A DNA stretch of 39,978 nucleotides from a virus, in the IMG/VR virus record IMGVR_UViG_3300015206_000006, positions 1 to 39,978 of that record. One strand, written 5' to 3'. The notes beneath the pieces were generated by a model. That model had not been told where the DNA came from, searched no databases, and saw nothing but the letters and a program-made list of their open reading frames with translations. The first letter of the stretch is position 1. Every line of letters starts with the position of its first letter. The position numbers and the translations under genes are program-made. Positions 8,061 to 14,971 of the stretch are shown in pieces.

Positions 8061-8266
8061 GTGCTTGTTACCTTCAATCGCTGGTAGGCCCAAATCATGA
8101 GCGGCAAGTCCCCCTCGGCCATCGCCCTCGCGGCCGCGTCGAGATCGCGACGGATCATCATGACGGCGAACGCGCCGTTCTCGCCGATAGCGAGGTAGGC
8201 TGGCAGCACTTCGTCGCGCACGCGCGCCATCTCTCGTGGTAGCGCATCACCGAGGGTGTCCGTCAT
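8057..8266 (-). CDS. Small hypothetical protein
   Basis: A 69-residue mostly helical protein (AFAVMMIRRDLDAAARAMAE in the middle). The ATG at 8266 is chosen because it overlaps the upstream TAA (TAATG) and the downstream start overlaps its TGA. The residues LPLMIWAYQRLKV near the end may form an amphipathic helix. No family recognised. Confidence 0.6.
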   Translation of the reverse strand: MTDTLGDALPREMARVRDEVLPAYLAIGENGAFAVMMIRRDLDAAARAMAEGDLPLMIWAYQRLKVTST

Positions 8267-8463
8267 TAGTTCAGCCTCTTTCGCCGCGCCGCGCGGACAG
8301 CGCTGCGAATCGAGCAGCAGTTGTGCGTGCGCTTGAAGCGGTTCAGCAACGTCGAGAAAGTGCGCAGGGAATTCTGCGGCGGGATGCAGACCTCCGCGCC
8401 GCACGCCTGGCATTCGAGCGTGACCGGCGTTATCGATTTCGGGCCCGGCGCGGCTCGGCTCAC
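8266..8463 (-). CDS. Small basic Cys-containing protein
   Basis: A 65-residue basic protein with a CxxC pair (LECQACGAEVCIPPQ), then a helical Arg-rich part with HNCC. The cysteines suggest a minimal zinc-binding module. It is coupled on both sides by start/stop overlaps inside the leftward operon. Function unknown. Confidence 0.55.
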   Translation of the reverse strand: MSRAAPGPKSITPVTLECQACGAEVCIPPQNSLRTFSTLLNRFKRTHNCCSIRSAVRAARRKRLN

Positions 8464-8708
8464 GTCTTCGGCTCCGCCGTGGCGTGCGGTCCGTAAAGGG
8501 TGATCGTCGCAAGGCGAACGGTCTGTTTGGCGATCTTTGCGTTCTCGAAGAAATGCCTGCCCACCTTTCGATAGAGCGTGATGTGGCCCAGGTCGTCATC
8601 GAGGACAGCGCCGGTGTCGCCGTTCACGAGTACATAGAACGGCCCCATGTTCCAATCCTTTTCTTCGAGAGCCGCGTAGCGATCCGGATCATTGGCCATA
8701 CGGGTCAT
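8460..8708 (-). CDS. Small hypothetical protein
   Basis: An 82-residue protein containing the segment GPFYVLVNGDTGAVLDDDLG and then HITLYRKVGRHFF, suggesting a small beta-rich fold. It overlaps the next gene by ATGA. An alternative start is the Met at residue 4. No family recognised. Confidence 0.55.
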   Translation of the reverse strand: MTRMANDPDRYAALEEKDWNMGPFYVLVNGDTGAVLDDDLGHITLYRKVGRHFFENAKIAKQTVRLATITLYGPHATAEPKT

Positions 8709-8941
8709 TCCAGCCTCGGCTCAACGACGCTCGGCAGCTGCGGCTGCAGCGGCGCGTGAAAGGTCTGCTGCTGGATCCAGAGCTTGCCGCCGTTGGCAAT
8801 GAGAAATTCGATCTCCAATGGCTCGAGCTGCCAGCAGCTGGTCACGATGCCGTCGGCAGCGACGTGAACCGGCAACGGCTGGTACTCCGGCTGATCCCTC
8901 GCGAGCGTGAAGGTCATCTGCGGGAACTCGACCGGCGTCAT
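8705..8941 (-). CDS. Small hypothetical protein
   Basis: A 78-residue protein beginning MTPVEFPQMTFTLARDQPEY, with a central hydrophobic strand pattern (LEPLEIEFLIANGGKLWIQQ). The ATG at 8941 overlaps the upstream stop by ATGA. Proteins with this look are common in phage early operons but have no known function. Confidence 0.6.
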   Translation of the reverse strand: MTPVEFPQMTFTLARDQPEYQPLPVHVAADGIVTSCWQLEPLEIEFLIANGGKLWIQQQTFHAPLQPQLPSVVEPRLE

Positions 8942-9489
8942 GCGTTGAGCTTCGTCGACATGACCGCGCGCTCCACCGGGGTCAGCTCCCAGGCCGCGAC
9001 CACGAGCCACGCGTCTTCGCCGAAGCGGCGCAGCAGGTAGGGATCAGTCGGGTACTGATTCCAGTCCGCTTCCCACAGCACATGGTATTTCTCGATCGCC
9101 TTGCGCGGCCGCAGATGCACCGGGATCAGCGGCACGTCGGCGATGCGAGGGGTGCGATAACTCGCGCCTGGCATCGGTATAGTGAAATTGCGATCTTTCG
9201 ATGTGTAGTGACGGCGTGGAACGTAGAACGTCACCTGATTTTCGTAGAGCGAGCACTCAACTTTGCGCTGATCGGCCCGCATGATCGCGAGCTTGGGCAG
9301 CCCGGCTGTATCGAGGCCAGCGGCCGTGATCGAAGCCAGCGCACGGATGACGAGCTTGCCGGCCGCGATGCGTTTGTAGATCGCGGCGATCGCCTGATCG
9401 TCCTTCGTCATGCCAGCGCGGTGCTCCTGGTAACTCTGGTACAGATTGCGCGCGTGTACTTTGTCCATCTGCAGCTTTTCGACGTTCAT
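8938..9489 (-). CDS. Hypothetical protein with strong ribosome site
   Basis: A 183-residue protein of unknown function. It has a perfect AGGAGG six bases before its ATG, the best ribosome site of this operon. The N-terminal 60 residues are charged and helical (DQAIAAIYKRIAAGKLVIRA); the middle is beta-rich and aromatic (NQVTFYVPRRHYTSKDRNFT). An abundant product would fit the strong site. It ends by overlapping the next gene by ATGA. Confidence 0.6.
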   Translation of the reverse strand: MNVEKLQMDKVHARNLYQSYQEHRAGMTKDDQAIAAIYKRIAAGKLVIRALASITAAGLDTAGLPKLAIMRADQRKVECSLYENQVTFYVPRRHYTSKDRNFTIPMPGASYRTPRIADVPLIPVHLRPRKAIEKYHVLWEADWNQYPTDPYLLRRFGEDAWLVVAAWELTPVERAVMSTKLNA

Positions 9490-9499
9490 TGCGAACCTC

Positions 9500-9838
9500 C
9501 TAGATCATCAGCCGAGAGTGAAGGGCGAGCACGCGCTGCGCACTGCGGGCAGTCACGCGGGTTTTGCGAAATTGGATCGCGGGCGATTTGTAGCCGAGCA
9601 AACGCGCCAGCGCTCGTTTGGTGTAGCCCTCGCGCAGCAATCGGCGAATCAATACCCAGGTGGGTTCGGCCGGAACGAAGCTATGGTCGGCGCGATGATC
9701 CGTTGTGACGGCGAGGATCTTGCGAGCGGTGCGCGCGCGGATCCGCAGGCGATCGCCGTGGGATCTCGAGGCGGCGAGCTCGCCGATGGGGCGCAGGCCT
9801 CGCGCGATCAGCTTCGGCATGAACGGGTCGCGGATCAT
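9500..9838 (-). CDS. Putative helix-turn-helix protein
   Basis: A 112-residue very basic protein. Its second half holds a helix-turn-helix-like stretch (LIRRLLREGYTKRALARLLG, then YKSPAIQFRKTRVTARSAQR), in which ALARLLG looks like the second helix and turn. This pattern recurs in small phage DNA-binding proteins. It is likely a DNA-binding regulator, but the target is unknown. The start overlaps the upstream stop by ATGA. Confidence 0.5.
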   Translation of the reverse strand: MIRDPFMPKLIARGLRPIGELAASRSHGDRLRIRARTARKILAVTTDHRADHSFVPAEPTWVLIRRLLREGYTKRALARLLGYKSPAIQFRKTRVTARSAQRVLALHSRLMI

Positions 9839-10053
9839 AGACCGACGTGCTCACCGGCCGCCAGCCGATCCTGTATGTCTTTCGTGATTCGCATGGCGAA
9901 CCGATCGAGCTCCCGGATGAGGTCCTCAGCCTCGTCCTCGATCGACCGATCAACGTCGGCCCATTCGCATGACACAACGCGCAGCCGTTCAATCGCGGCG
10001 GCGATATTTCTGCGCGATCGCGAGACCGCAAGGTTTGGGGTCCAGCGCTTCAC
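9835..10053 (-). CDS. Small helical hypothetical protein
   Basis: A 72-residue protein with a basic N-terminus (SRSRRNIAAAIERLR) and an acidic helical centre (DVDRSIEDEAEDLIRELDRF). It is probably all helical. It is coupled to both neighbours by ATGA. No family recognised. Confidence 0.5.
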   Translation of the reverse strand: MKRWTPNLAVSRSRRNIAAAIERLRVVSCEWADVDRSIEDEAEDLIRELDRFAMRITKDIQDRLAAGEHVGL

Positions 10054-10349
10054 GAGCGCACTTCCGCCATGATAGAGCGGTGGATCTCAACGTCGGACTC
10101 TTCCGGAAACAGGAGCGCGTTGAACATTCGGATGACGCACTCGCTGCAGATCCCGGCGCCGCGCGCGCGGTTGACCGAGATCCAGCTGCAGGGCTCTTCG
10201 CCGAATGCCAAACAGGCATTGTTGTCATCGCACCCGCAGCCGATGCAGCGCGCGACTGGTTCCGGGCGCGGCCGCTCGCGCGGCTTCTTGCGTGCTGCCC
10301 GTGTACTGACGTTTGCAGTACCGCGTATGGACTTGGCGCGGGCGCTCAA
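10050..10349 (-). CDS. Small zinc-binding protein (CxxCGC...C...CxxC)
   Basis: A 99-residue protein with a cysteine cluster ARCIGCGCDDNNACLAFGEE PCSW and, after a loop, GICSECV. This CxxCxC-Dx-AC...C...CxxC pattern is seen in small phage proteins and should bind zinc. The N-terminus is highly basic, which fits nucleic-acid binding (inference). ATGA overlaps on both sides place it firmly in the leftward operon. Confidence 0.6.
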   Translation of the reverse strand: MSARAKSIRGTANVSTRAARKKPRERPRPEPVARCIGCGCDDNNACLAFGEEPCSWISVNRARGAGICSECVIRMFNALLFPEESDVEIHRSIMAEVRS

Positions 10350-10585
10350 ACTGCACCCGCTGAGTGCAGTTTGCGGAGGATTGCCGAGGCCTGGTTATAC
10401 GTACAGCCGCAGCGCTTGCACATGAGCATGGCGGCGCCGAAGGCTTGCATTTCTTTGAAGCGGGATTGGTAGGGCGCCGAGGCCGTGGGAGCGCCTGGGA
10501 TGGCCTTGGAGCGTTTGGGCGCTTTGGGCGGTAGAAGTGGGCGCCCTGGGGGGCGTTTGCGGCGCCTGGCTGGCTTGGGGCTCAT
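10346..10585 (-). CDS. Small basic protein with CxxCGC motif
   Basis: A 79-residue protein directly behind the integrase gene (ATGA overlap). The first 35 residues are Lys/Arg/Pro-rich. The second half has MLMCKRCGCTYNQASAILRK, a CxxCxC motif inside a probable helix-turn-helix-like segment. Possibly a small DNA-binding accessory protein; because it is coupled to the integrase it is worth considering as a recombination directionality factor, but nothing in its sequence proves that. Confidence 0.5.
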   Translation of the reverse strand: MSPKPARRRKRPPGRPLLPPKAPKRSKAIPGAPTASAPYQSRFKEMQAFGAAMLMCKRCGCTYNQASAILRKLHSAGAV

Positions 10586-12219
10586 TTTTGCCCCTTGCGG
10601 ATCAGGGGTATATGAGCCGATTGCAGGCCCCCGCTACTCAGTGAAATACGACCCACTGAGCCGCCTACAGCGTGTAGGACCGCGTTGGCCTGGAAATGGA
10701 CCTCCGCCACCAGGTGGAAGCCGCGCGCGTCCGGTAGCAACCGGATGCGCTGCCCGTAGATTGAGGCGAGCGCGGCGCGCGCCACGTCTGCGTCTTCTCC
10801 ACGCAGATCGTCCCGCAACTTTTTGGCGTGCTCGCGGTACTCAGCCTCCAGCCCCCATGGACCCGACACCAGGGGCGCCCGTGCAGCACTGTGCGACTGT
10901 CGCACAATCGCCAACCGCTCAGCCTCCAGTTTTTGGTATATCGGCTCGGCCATGTCCGCGTCGAGGGCCTGGCTGGCCACAAGCGCCCGAACTTTCAGTA
11001 TTTTTGAGTCTATGGCCGAGACGTCCGCGACCGGCTCGGGCGGCCGCTCTTTCAGCGCCCTACGGATCTTGATCACGGCCGCGTCTACGGCCGCATCCGA
11101 CAGCAGGTCATTGAGCGCCGGTTCCATCAGCCGCTGCTCGCAGACATCGCGCGGCACCCGGATCGAATTGCTGCAGGCGTTCGGGCCGCCCTGGTGGAAC
11201 GTCGAGCAGGTGTAGTACCGGGGCAGGCCGCTGCCATACCCTCTGCTATTCTTGCCGCCGCCCGAAATGATAAACCGGGCATCGCACCGACCGCAGACCA
11301 GCAATCCCGACAGCGGGTACTTGGTGCGCCCGCCGCCCTTCTTGCCGTAGCTCTGTTTGCGCCGGGTCATCAGCGCGTCGACCGTATCCCAGGTCTTGCG
11401 ATCAACGAGCGCGAGCTCGGGCCGCTCGTCGATGATCCATTCGGATTCCGGGCGCTCGCGGCGCGTGCGCTTGCCGGTCTCGGGATCTTTGACCCACTGC
11501 GAGCGATTCCAGACCACGCGGCCCATGTACGTTTCGTTCTGCAGCATGTTGTTCAGCGCCGGCACGATCCAGCGGCCGTCGCCGCGGTTGGTGACGCGAC
11601 CCTTCCAGTCGGCGCCGGGCGAGCGGACCTGGCGGCCGTTCAAATCACTCGCGATCGCCAACATGGTCTCGCCGGCGGCGATGCGCTCGAAAATTTCTTT
11701 GACGATCTTCGCCTGCTCGGGGATCACGACTTGCTTCGATGTGTAGCCGTAGGCCTTGGAGCCCGTTGGCTTGCCGGACTTGGCGAGCGTATCGAGCGCC
11801 AGGTGCACGCGCTCGCCGATGGCCAGGCGGTATTCGTCCGACATGATGCCGGACAGGCCTGCCTGCATGCGCGAGTGTCGCTGATCCGAGTCGAAGTGAT
11901 CGAGCACGCCGACCACGCGGATTTTGCGAAACCGCATGCGCTCGAGGAATTTTGGAAGGTCGGCGCTATTGCGGGACAGGCGCGTCAGGTCCGCGATCAG
12001 GATGACGTCGAGCTCCCCCGCGAAGGCAGCCTTCTGCAGCGCGTTGACGCCCGGGCGATTGCCGAAGCTCGCGCCGGAGATCGCGAGGTCGGAAAATTCG
12101 TGGAGCACCTGCAGGCCGTTCTGCTTCGCGTAGTCCGCGCAGCACCGCCGCTGATCGTCGATCGAGGCCTCCGTCTGTTTGTCGGTTGAAAATCGTGCGT
12201 AGGTCGCTGCTCGTTTCAT
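10582..12219 (-). CDS. int: Large serine integrase
   Basis: A 545-residue large serine recombinase that would integrate and excise the phage DNA. Starting at the ATG at 12219 it reads MKRAATYARFSTDKQTEASI, with catalytic Ser11 and Arg9. The resolvase core follows (LDVILIADLTRLSRNSADL; then the SDEYRLAIGERV linker helix). Next come the recombinase domain (GSKAYGYTSKQVVIPEQAKI), a zinc ribbon (LLVCGRCDARF...YYTCSTFHQGG PNACSN) and the helical C-terminal region. The frame stays open upstream to 12492, but conservation begins at 12219, where an AGGGA ribosome site lies about eight bases upstream and the start overlaps the preceding stop by ATGA. attP is probably close, but I could not identify it. 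Confidence 0.92.
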   Translation of the reverse strand: MKRAATYARFSTDKQTEASIDDQRRCCADYAKQNGLQVLHEFSDLAISGASFGNRPGVNALQKAAFAGELDVILIADLTRLSRNSADLPKFLERMRFRKIRVVGVLDHFDSDQRHSRMQAGLSGIMSDEYRLAIGERVHLALDTLAKSGKPTGSKAYGYTSKQVVIPEQAKIVKEIFERIAAGETMLAIASDLNGRQVRSPGADWKGRVTNRGDGRWIVPALNNMLQNETYMGRVVWNRSQWVKDPETGKRTRRERPESEWIIDERPELALVDRKTWDTVDALMTRRKQSYGKKGGGRTKYPLSGLLVCGRCDARFIISGGGKNSRGYGSGLPRYYTCSTFHQGGPNACSNSIRVPRDVCEQRLMEPALNDLLSDAAVDAAVIKIRRALKERPPEPVADVSAIDSKILKVRALVASQALDADMAEPIYQKLEAERLAIVRQSHSAARAPLVSGPWGLEAEYREHAKKLRDDLRGEDADVARAALASIYGQRIRLLPDARGFHLVAEVHFQANAVLHAVGGSVGRISLSSGGLQSAHIPLIRKGQK

Positions 12220-12492
12220 TTTTTCATCCCTGTTTTTAAAATTATGATGCCTGACTCGATTGGATGGCCGACGGTCAGCTCGATTCGTTCCCGCACCAAA
12301 GTTTCGTTCTCGTGGTTCACCTTGCGCAATGCCGATTGCAGAAAGCGGATGGCGACCGCTTGGATGCCGACGCCGAGTGCGAATACGGCGCCGGTTCCAA
12401 TTGCGTAAGACTCCGCAGCTAACGATGCCAGCCGTGGCACAAAAGAGTTGGCTCGAAAAAAGAATAAGCTCGATGCGCTCGCCTTTGCTCAC
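12216..12492 (-). pseudogene. Small membrane protein, reading frame split at an A6 run
   Basis: Two frames make one plausible protein here. Frame one starts with an ATG at 12492 that overlaps the upstream stop by ATGA and reads MSKGERIELILF. Frame two, from about 12458 to the TGA at 12216, reads FRANSFVPRLASLAAESY followed by a hydrophobic segment (AIGTGAVFALGVGIQAVAI) and a charged helix. A one-base change in the A6 run at 12456-12461 (T6 on the coding strand) would join them into an approximately 91-residue protein. If intact as written, only a GTG at 12440 could start frame two. Its stop overlaps the integrase start by ATGA. Function unknown. Confidence 0.5.
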
Positions 12493-12749
12493 GGCGCTGC
12501 ATCCAGCAGTGGCCCGCGGTTGTGTTCGCGCTCATGGCATTTCGGGCAGAATCTCTCGTCTGCGCCCGCGAATTTGAGGCCGCAAGTCGGGCAGGTATGG
12601 ATGCTGACAGGCATGCAAGTTTCTTTCACTGATTTGGGTGGCACGGGGCCGATGCCGAACAGCTGCCAATCTTTGATTCCCTGTCCATTGAAAAAAGCGA
12701 GGATGCGCCGAGCGGCACTGGCGATCTCTTCGGGTATTTCGGGCGTCAT
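12489..12749 (-). CDS. Small zinc-ribbon protein
   Basis: An 86-residue protein with a C-terminal zinc ribbon (HTCPTCGLKFAGADERFCPK CHEREH: two CxxC knuckles 13 residues apart). The N-terminal half is helical (EEIASAARRILAFF). Likely binds nucleic acid or protein; no known target. It sits between the ribbon-helix-helix-like gene and the split membrane protein, with ATGA overlaps at both ends. Confidence 0.6.
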   Translation of the reverse strand: MTPEIPEEIASAARRILAFFNGQGIKDWQLFGIGPVPPKSVKETCMPVSIHTCPTCGLKFAGADERFCPKCHEREHNRGPLLDAAP

Positions 12750-12955
12750 GCTTTTGCTACGCGCTTGGTCAGTCGCGCCCTGGGCGGCTCGCTGCCCGTG
12801 GTTTGCTGAATGATCCCGCGCGAGAGTGACCCGCCGCCGACCTTGCGCAGATAGTCCGCGACGTGCTGCGGCAGCCGGATCATGAACCGCGCGCCAGGCG
12901 TGCCGGTAAGTGAGGGACGGCCACGGCCGCGCTTGATGGGTTTGCTGCCTGTCAC
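12746..12955 (-). CDS. Ribbon-helix-helix-like DNA-binding protein
   Basis: A 69-residue basic protein. After a KRGRGRPSLTG tail comes GARFMIRLPQHVADYLRKVG GG, the strand-helix pattern of Arc/MetJ-type repressors. It is the first gene of the leftward integrase operon and starts at a GTG (12955) six bases after GGAG. The element at 12987-13015 lies just upstream, so autoregulation of its own promoter is likely (inference). No CI-like repressor is seen elsewhere, making this a candidate lysogeny regulator. Confidence 0.6.
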   Translation of the reverse strand: MTGSKPIKRGRGRPSLTGTPGARFMIRLPQHVADYLRKVGGGSLSRGIIQQTTGSEPPRARLTKRVAKA

Positions 12956-12986
12956 TGCCTGCTCCGATTGTGAAACCGTGAGGCTT

Positions 12987-13015
12987 ATTTTAGCACCTTA
13001 AATGCTGCGCCGCAA
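12987..13015 (-). promoter_or_regulatory. Leftward promoter/operator, shared element copy A
   Basis: On the minus strand TTGCGG (13010-13015) and TAAAAT (12987-12992) are separated by exactly 17 bases. The spacer carries CATTTAAGGTGC, so the -10 is preceded by TGC as in extended -10 promoters. The GTG of the ribbon-helix-helix-like gene is 31 bases downstream. The same element occurs at 16351, 20784 and 20835, each time correctly oriented upstream of a first gene. Confidence 0.65.
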
Positions 13016-13026
13016 TTGCGCTGCTT

Positions 13027-13260
13027 TTAATCAGATTGCGCACTCTTGCGCAGAAGTGCGGCTTCGCGCGCTCGGATCGTCGCAACCGTTTTTTTGACCA
13101 CGAGATCGATCATGCTATCGAGCGCTTCGGGCGAGAAGTGCGGGCGGAATTCTGGCGCGATGCGTGCCGCGTACCATACGCATTTCGGATCCTCGCAGCC
13201 ATTGCATGTGAGGCCTGAGCAGCGAGCCGCCGGCGGCCGGATAGGTGTGACTTTGCTCAC
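13027..13260 (-). CDS. Small Cys-containing hypothetical protein
   Basis: A 77-residue protein starting at a GTG (13260) that overlaps the upstream stop by GTGA. It has a cysteine cluster (RCSGLTCNGCEDPKCVWYAA) likely to bind zinc and a C-terminal helical part (LDSMIDLVVKKTVATIRARE). It is the last gene of leftward region 2; just beyond its stop is promoter copy A. Function unknown. Confidence 0.55.
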   Translation of the reverse strand: MSKVTPIRPPAARCSGLTCNGCEDPKCVWYAARIAPEFRPHFSPEALDSMIDLVVKKTVATIRAREAALLRKSAQSD

Positions 13261-13517
13261 AGGATCAGCCGCAGCGGAATCGCCTGCACGCCGACAGATG
13301 GCGGCACGCACTCCTGCAGCTCGGCCGCGAACTTCTTGGCGATATCTTCGGGCAACGGTTCTACGATCGACGGGCAGATCCGCGTGATGTAGCAATGCAC
13401 CGGCGTTCCGTCTTCGGTCTGACCTTCCCAAATTCGCGCGGGCACCGCGACGCCGCGGCCCTGGATCTGGACCTCGAGCTGGACAATTTTGGTGGTCGAT
13501 TCGACGTGGATCTTCAT
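13257..13517 (-). CDS. Hypothetical early protein
   Basis: An 86-residue protein beginning MKIHVESTTKIVQLEVQIQG, with a beta-rich N-terminal half and the segment GTPVHCYITRICPSIVEPLP. It looks like a compact globular phage protein of unknown function. It overlaps the next gene by GTGA and the previous one by ATGA. Confidence 0.6.
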   Translation of the reverse strand: MKIHVESTTKIVQLEVQIQGRGVAVPARIWEGQTEDGTPVHCYITRICPSIVEPLPEDIAKKFAAELQECVPPSVGVQAIPLRLIL

Positions 13518-13756
13518 GCTTGTTTTTCTCCGCCGACCAGACTGTACGGGATATCCGGCTGCGCCGCGTCGCGGTTCGCGCGCAGCGCGGCCGAGCGCAG
13601 CGTGCGCAGGTGAATCAGGGACTCATGTTTTAAGGATTTCGTGATCGTCGGCGGCAGCGGCGCGTCGTCGAATTCCATGCAGCTGATCGCCGTGTCGAGC
13701 GCGAGCGCCATGCGCAGGCCTTCTTCCCGTGAGATCCTCACGAGCTCAACGCCCAT
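13514..13756 (-). CDS. Hypothetical early protein
   Basis: An 80-residue, mostly helical protein (SREEGLRMALALDTAISCME; later HLRTLRSAALRANRD). It is coupled to the next gene by ATGA. No motif recognised. Confidence 0.5.
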   Translation of the reverse strand: MGVELVRISREEGLRMALALDTAISCMEFDDAPLPPTITKSLKHESLIHLRTLRSAALRANRDAAQPDIPYSLVGGEKQA

Positions 13757-13760
13757 GGCT

Positions 13761-14462
13761 TCACGGCCCCACCGGCAGGTATTTCAGAAACCTGGCGAGT
13801 TGCGCGTGCAGCGCATCGATGCACTCTGTGCCGCGGTGCTCAGCGATGTCTTGATCGCGCGCGGGTTTCTCGAGCATCGGCAAACCCGTCTCGACCGAGT
13901 GCATGATTTCCGCGCGCGTCGCGCGGCGCCCTTCGGCGTAGAACTCGACGCCACGAAAGCCCTCATCGCATGTCGGCTCGCCGAGGCGGATCAGCTGGCC
14001 GGCGTTGCCGGCGTAAGCTTTGAACACGTTGAACTCGCGCGTGGTCCAGAGGCACGTCACACCGGGATTGCGGTCAATCGGACAGCCCGCAGCATCCTTG
14101 ACGGTTTCGGGAAGCTTTGCGGTCCGATACTTCGCCTGCGGCCGGGTCATGAACGGGCAGGCGATCGCGGCGAAGGTCGCGCACTCGTGGTGATTGCCGG
14201 GCTCCGATGTCGTGCGGGTGATGCCGCACATCGGGCCGATGACGAACGTGCGGCGCACGCCAACCGGCTCGCCGCACAGCCAGCAGTTGCCGAAGCGCAC
14301 AGCCAGGCCCCACTTGCGCCGATCCATGACGCGAAAGTCCGGCACGCCGTTGATCCACTCGACGAACCAGGGCACCGGATATCCGCGCGCCTCAATGGGC
14401 AGCAGCTTCATGCGCGGCGGAATCTCGGGCAGGTCTTTGCGTGGCTCGCGCAGCTGCATCAT
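13761..14462 (-). CDS. Hypothetical protein with CxxC motif
   Basis: A 233-residue protein of a type found in early operons of proteobacterial phages but without known function. It opens MMQLREPRKDLPEIPPRMKL, has a central RFGNCWLCGEPVGVRRTFVI with a CxxC knuckle followed by GPMCGITR, then a stretch with several Cys/His (NHHECATFAAIACPFM). The cysteine pattern suggests zinc binding. The C-terminal third is helical. It overlaps the upstream stop by ATGA. Confidence 0.65.
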   Translation of the reverse strand: MMQLREPRKDLPEIPPRMKLLPIEARGYPVPWFVEWINGVPDFRVMDRRKWGLAVRFGNCWLCGEPVGVRRTFVIGPMCGITRTTSEPGNHHECATFAAIACPFMTRPQAKYRTAKLPETVKDAAGCPIDRNPGVTCLWTTREFNVFKAYAGNAGQLIRLGEPTCDEGFRGVEFYAEGRRATRAEIMHSVETGLPMLEKPARDQDIAEHRGTECIDALHAQLARFLKYLPVGP

Positions 14463-14665
14463 GACCGGCTGTCCAAAGTTGGGTCGATGCGCGTCTCAAC
14501 ACCGGCCGCGTCGATGGTGAACACGACTTCGACGGTTGGGTCGCCTGCCTTCCACTCCGTGGCCACGCGACGCACGCTGAGCTCGCGGCCGTCGACGATC
14601 ACCATGCGAGCCTGGCCGCGCGAGTTCATAACGATTTGGACTTGAGGCAGCATCATGTCGGCCAT
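14459..14665 (-). CDS. Small hypothetical protein
   Basis: A 68-residue beta-rich protein (LPQVQIVMNSRGQARMVIVD; TVEVVFTIDAAG). It overlaps both neighbours: 13 bases into the upstream gene's end and ATGA with the downstream one. Unknown function. Confidence 0.5.
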   Translation of the reverse strand: MADMMLPQVQIVMNSRGQARMVIVDGRELSVRRVATEWKAGDPTVEVVFTIDAAGVETRIDPTLDSRS

Positions 14666-14967
14666 CCTTTCCCGTCTGCGATGCTTTGTCGAATGGTTGC
14701 GGTCTTGTCGGCCCTTTCCACCGGCGTCACGCGGTCGAGCAGGTAGCAGCCGGCGACGCCTCGAAGCCAGATTACCGCGGAGTGTCCCTCGAGCACTTCC
14801 GCTTTCGAGCGCGTGATCGTGCGCATGACCTGGCGATCATCCATCAGCAGATCGACCGAGCAGCCGACCGGATGTTGCGCGTTGAAGTCATCGCACTTTG
14901 CCTGTTGCAGCTTTCGGTTCTGGCCGAAATTTGCGCTCATGCCGCGACGCCAACTGGCGGTCATGAC
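14653..14967 (-). CDS. Hypothetical early protein
   Basis: A 104-residue protein. The ATG at 14967 is preferred because GAGGAAG lies just upstream; an internal ATG at 14940 (MSANFGQNRK) is possible. The body reads FNAQHPVGCSVDLLMDDRQV then SAVIWLRGVAGCYLLDRVTPV, a short beta-barrel-like pattern common in phage hypothetical proteins. Function unknown. Confidence 0.55.
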   Translation of the reverse strand, partial: VMTASWRRGMSANFGQNRKLQQAKCDDFNAQHPVGCSVDLLMDDRQVMRTITRSKAEVLEGHSAVIWLRGVAGCYLLDRVTPVERADKTATIRQSIADGKGWPT

Positions 14968-14971
14968 TTCC

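Noticed and set aside
11194-12189. A 331-codon plus-strand frame
   Set aside because: It is antisense to the serine integrase, whose motifs are unambiguous, and shows no recognisable domain or ribosome site.
12220-12490. attP next to the integrase
   Set aside because: Serine integrase attP sites are often beside int, but no distinctive imperfect dyad could be singled out by eye, and without attL/attR it cannot be placed.
13641-14645. A 334-codon plus-strand frame
   Set aside because: It is antisense to three coupled leftward genes. The His/Arg/Ala-rich product has no domain.
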